From: Elusimicrobiota bacterium | GTDB taxonomy: Bacteria; Elusimicrobiota; Endomicrobiia; CG1-02-37-114; JAHJSO01 | Reading direction: 5' to 3' | Length of the DNA stretch: 7,511 nucleotides | NCBI GenBank assembly: GCA_018830385.1 | Contig: JAHJSO010000128.1 | Location: 1 to 7,511, forward strand | Shown here: positions 6,727 to 7,511 of the stretch, one piece after another | Layout: the number at the start of each line of letters is the position of its first letter | How positions within the stretch are numbered: the first letter of the stretch is position 1 | Made by a program: the position numbers and the translations under genes | Notes under the pieces: generated by a model | Seen by the model: the letters and a program-made list of their open reading frames with translations, nothing else | Databases searched by the model: none | What the model was told of the DNA's origin: nothing

Positions 6727-7511
6727 ATGAAAAAATTAAAGGTCATTATAGGAGTCCTGATAAGTTTCGTTTTCCTTGCACTCGCCTTCAGGAAGGTTGA
6801 CGTCAGGGAGATAATGAAGGAAATCATCTCGGCGAACTTCATTTATCTGATATTAACCTACGTGGTCGGTGTTGCGGGCCTTTTTATAAGAAGTTTCCGG
6901 TGGAGGATATTCATGGAGACCTGCCCGCGCAGAGGGGAAATACCCTTTTTCAGATATTTTGAAGCCACAGCCGTCGGCCAGATGGTGAACAATATAATGC
7001 CTTTCAGGATGGGCGATTTCGCCCAGGCGTTTTTCCTGAGTTACAGGGAGAATATAAGCAGGGGGGCTGTTTTTTCCACAGTGGTGGCTGAGCGTCTTAC
7101 GGACATCTTTCCCCCGTTTCTTGTTTTAATTTTAGGATCGTATTTTGTATTCCTGCCGGGGCAGATAGACAGGGGCGTGGTTTTTCTCATTGTGCTGCCG
7201 ATTTTTATTTTTGTTTTCCTGTTCGTTAAATACCAGGAGTTTTTTATGAACTTATCCAAGAAGGTAATCCCGTCGCGCGGCATAGGAGTTCATATCCACA
7301 AGTTTATTGAACAACTGCACGTGGGGCTCGGGTTCATCAGGGATAAAAAACGGCTTGTAAAGGTAGCCATTTATACGGTAGTGCTATGGGCGGTGTATGC
7401 CCTCGGGACGTACTTCTGTCTCACTGCATTTGACATAAGAATCGGTTACCCCGCGGCAGTCCTTGTCCTGGGCATAACGGCAATAAGTGTGACCATACCG
7501 TCGTCACCCGG
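6727..7511 (+). CDS. Flippase-like membrane protein (LPG_synthase_TM, YbhN/AglD type), 3' end outside window
   Basis: The frame is open from ATG at 6727 to the right edge: 261 whole codons. It is not closed in the window. The protein starts with a short basic N-terminus and a membrane segment (about 5-21). Then come a second segment (38-54), RSFRWR (55-60), VNNIMPFRMGD (87-97), AERLTD (121-126), and membrane segments near 127-143, 150-167 and 213-232. The last visible residues are ISVTIPSSP, the start of the usual P-x-SPGG motif. R-x-x-RW, the N-x-hydrophobic-P-x-R-x-G-[DE] loop and ER-x-x-D are the signature of the UPF0104/LPG_synthase_TM family. Members are proposed to move or handle membrane lipids and polyprenyl carriers; some are the flippase half of MprF. 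Whether this one has a fused C-terminal domain cannot be seen. An in-frame TAA at 6721-6723 fixes the start. Its place behind a GT-C glycosyltransferase supports a lipid-carrier or surface-glycan role. Confidence 0.85.
   Translation, partial: MKKLKVIIGVLISFVFLALAFRKVDVREIMKEIISANFIYLILTYVVGVAGLFIRSFRWRIFMETCPRRGEIPFFRYFEATAVGQMVNNIMPFRMGDFAQAFFLSYRENISRGAVFSTVVAERLTDIFPPFLVLILGSYFVFLPGQIDRGVVFLIVLPIFIFVFLFVKYQEFFMNLSKKVIPSRGIGVHIHKFIEQLHVGLGFIRDKKRLVKVAIYTVVLWAVYALGTYFCLTAFDIRIGYPAAVLVLGITAISVTIPSSP

Overview
The window looks like part of an accessory gene island in a bacterium, all on the + strand and tightly packed. The base composition is moderate in GC. AGG (Arg) and ATA (Ile) codons are frequent. 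The mix of cobalamin-type radical SAM enzymes, a GT-C glycosyltransferase and a YbhN/AglD-type membrane protein recalls surface-glycan or lipid islands of uncultured bacteria such as Omnitrophota or Elusimicrobiota. That placement is an inference from gene style and codon use, not from a marker gene.

Layout: (1) bases 1-337 hold the C-terminal SPASM part of a radical SAM protein cut by the left edge. (2) 413-2845 encodes an 810-residue protein that joins a complete cobalamin-binding radical SAM enzyme to a second, complete radical SAM/SPASM enzyme. (3) 2849-4312 encodes a 487-residue cobalamin-binding radical SAM protein that is a tandem paralogue of the first half of (2). (4) 4284-6695 encodes an 803-residue polytopic membrane protein of the GT39/PMT-like GT-C glycosyltransferase type, with a soluble C-terminal domain. 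(5) 6727-7511 is the start of a flippase-like (LPG_synthase_TM, YbhN/AglD) membrane protein cut by the right edge. Gaps are 75, 3, -29 and 31 bases. No terminator or convincing internal promoter was seen, so the genes probably form one operon.

How they may work together (inference): the membrane glycosyltransferase would use a polyprenyl-phosphate sugar donor to decorate a lipid or surface polymer. The flippase-like protein may handle a lipid carrier or lipid. The run of four radical SAM modules would do difficult C-H chemistry, such as methylation, rearrangement or redox change, on the sugar, lipid or peptide being built. The substrate cannot be read from the sequence.

The most unusual points are the cobalamin-rSAM / rSAM-SPASM fusion, the one-residue expansion of the cluster motif (Cx4Cx2C) in the tandem paralogue, the in-frame single-stop junction between these two genes, and a very GC-rich hydrophilic insert in the glycosyltransferase. 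There is no gene-free stretch longer than 75 bases. No RNA gene, CRISPR array or insertion sequence was seen.
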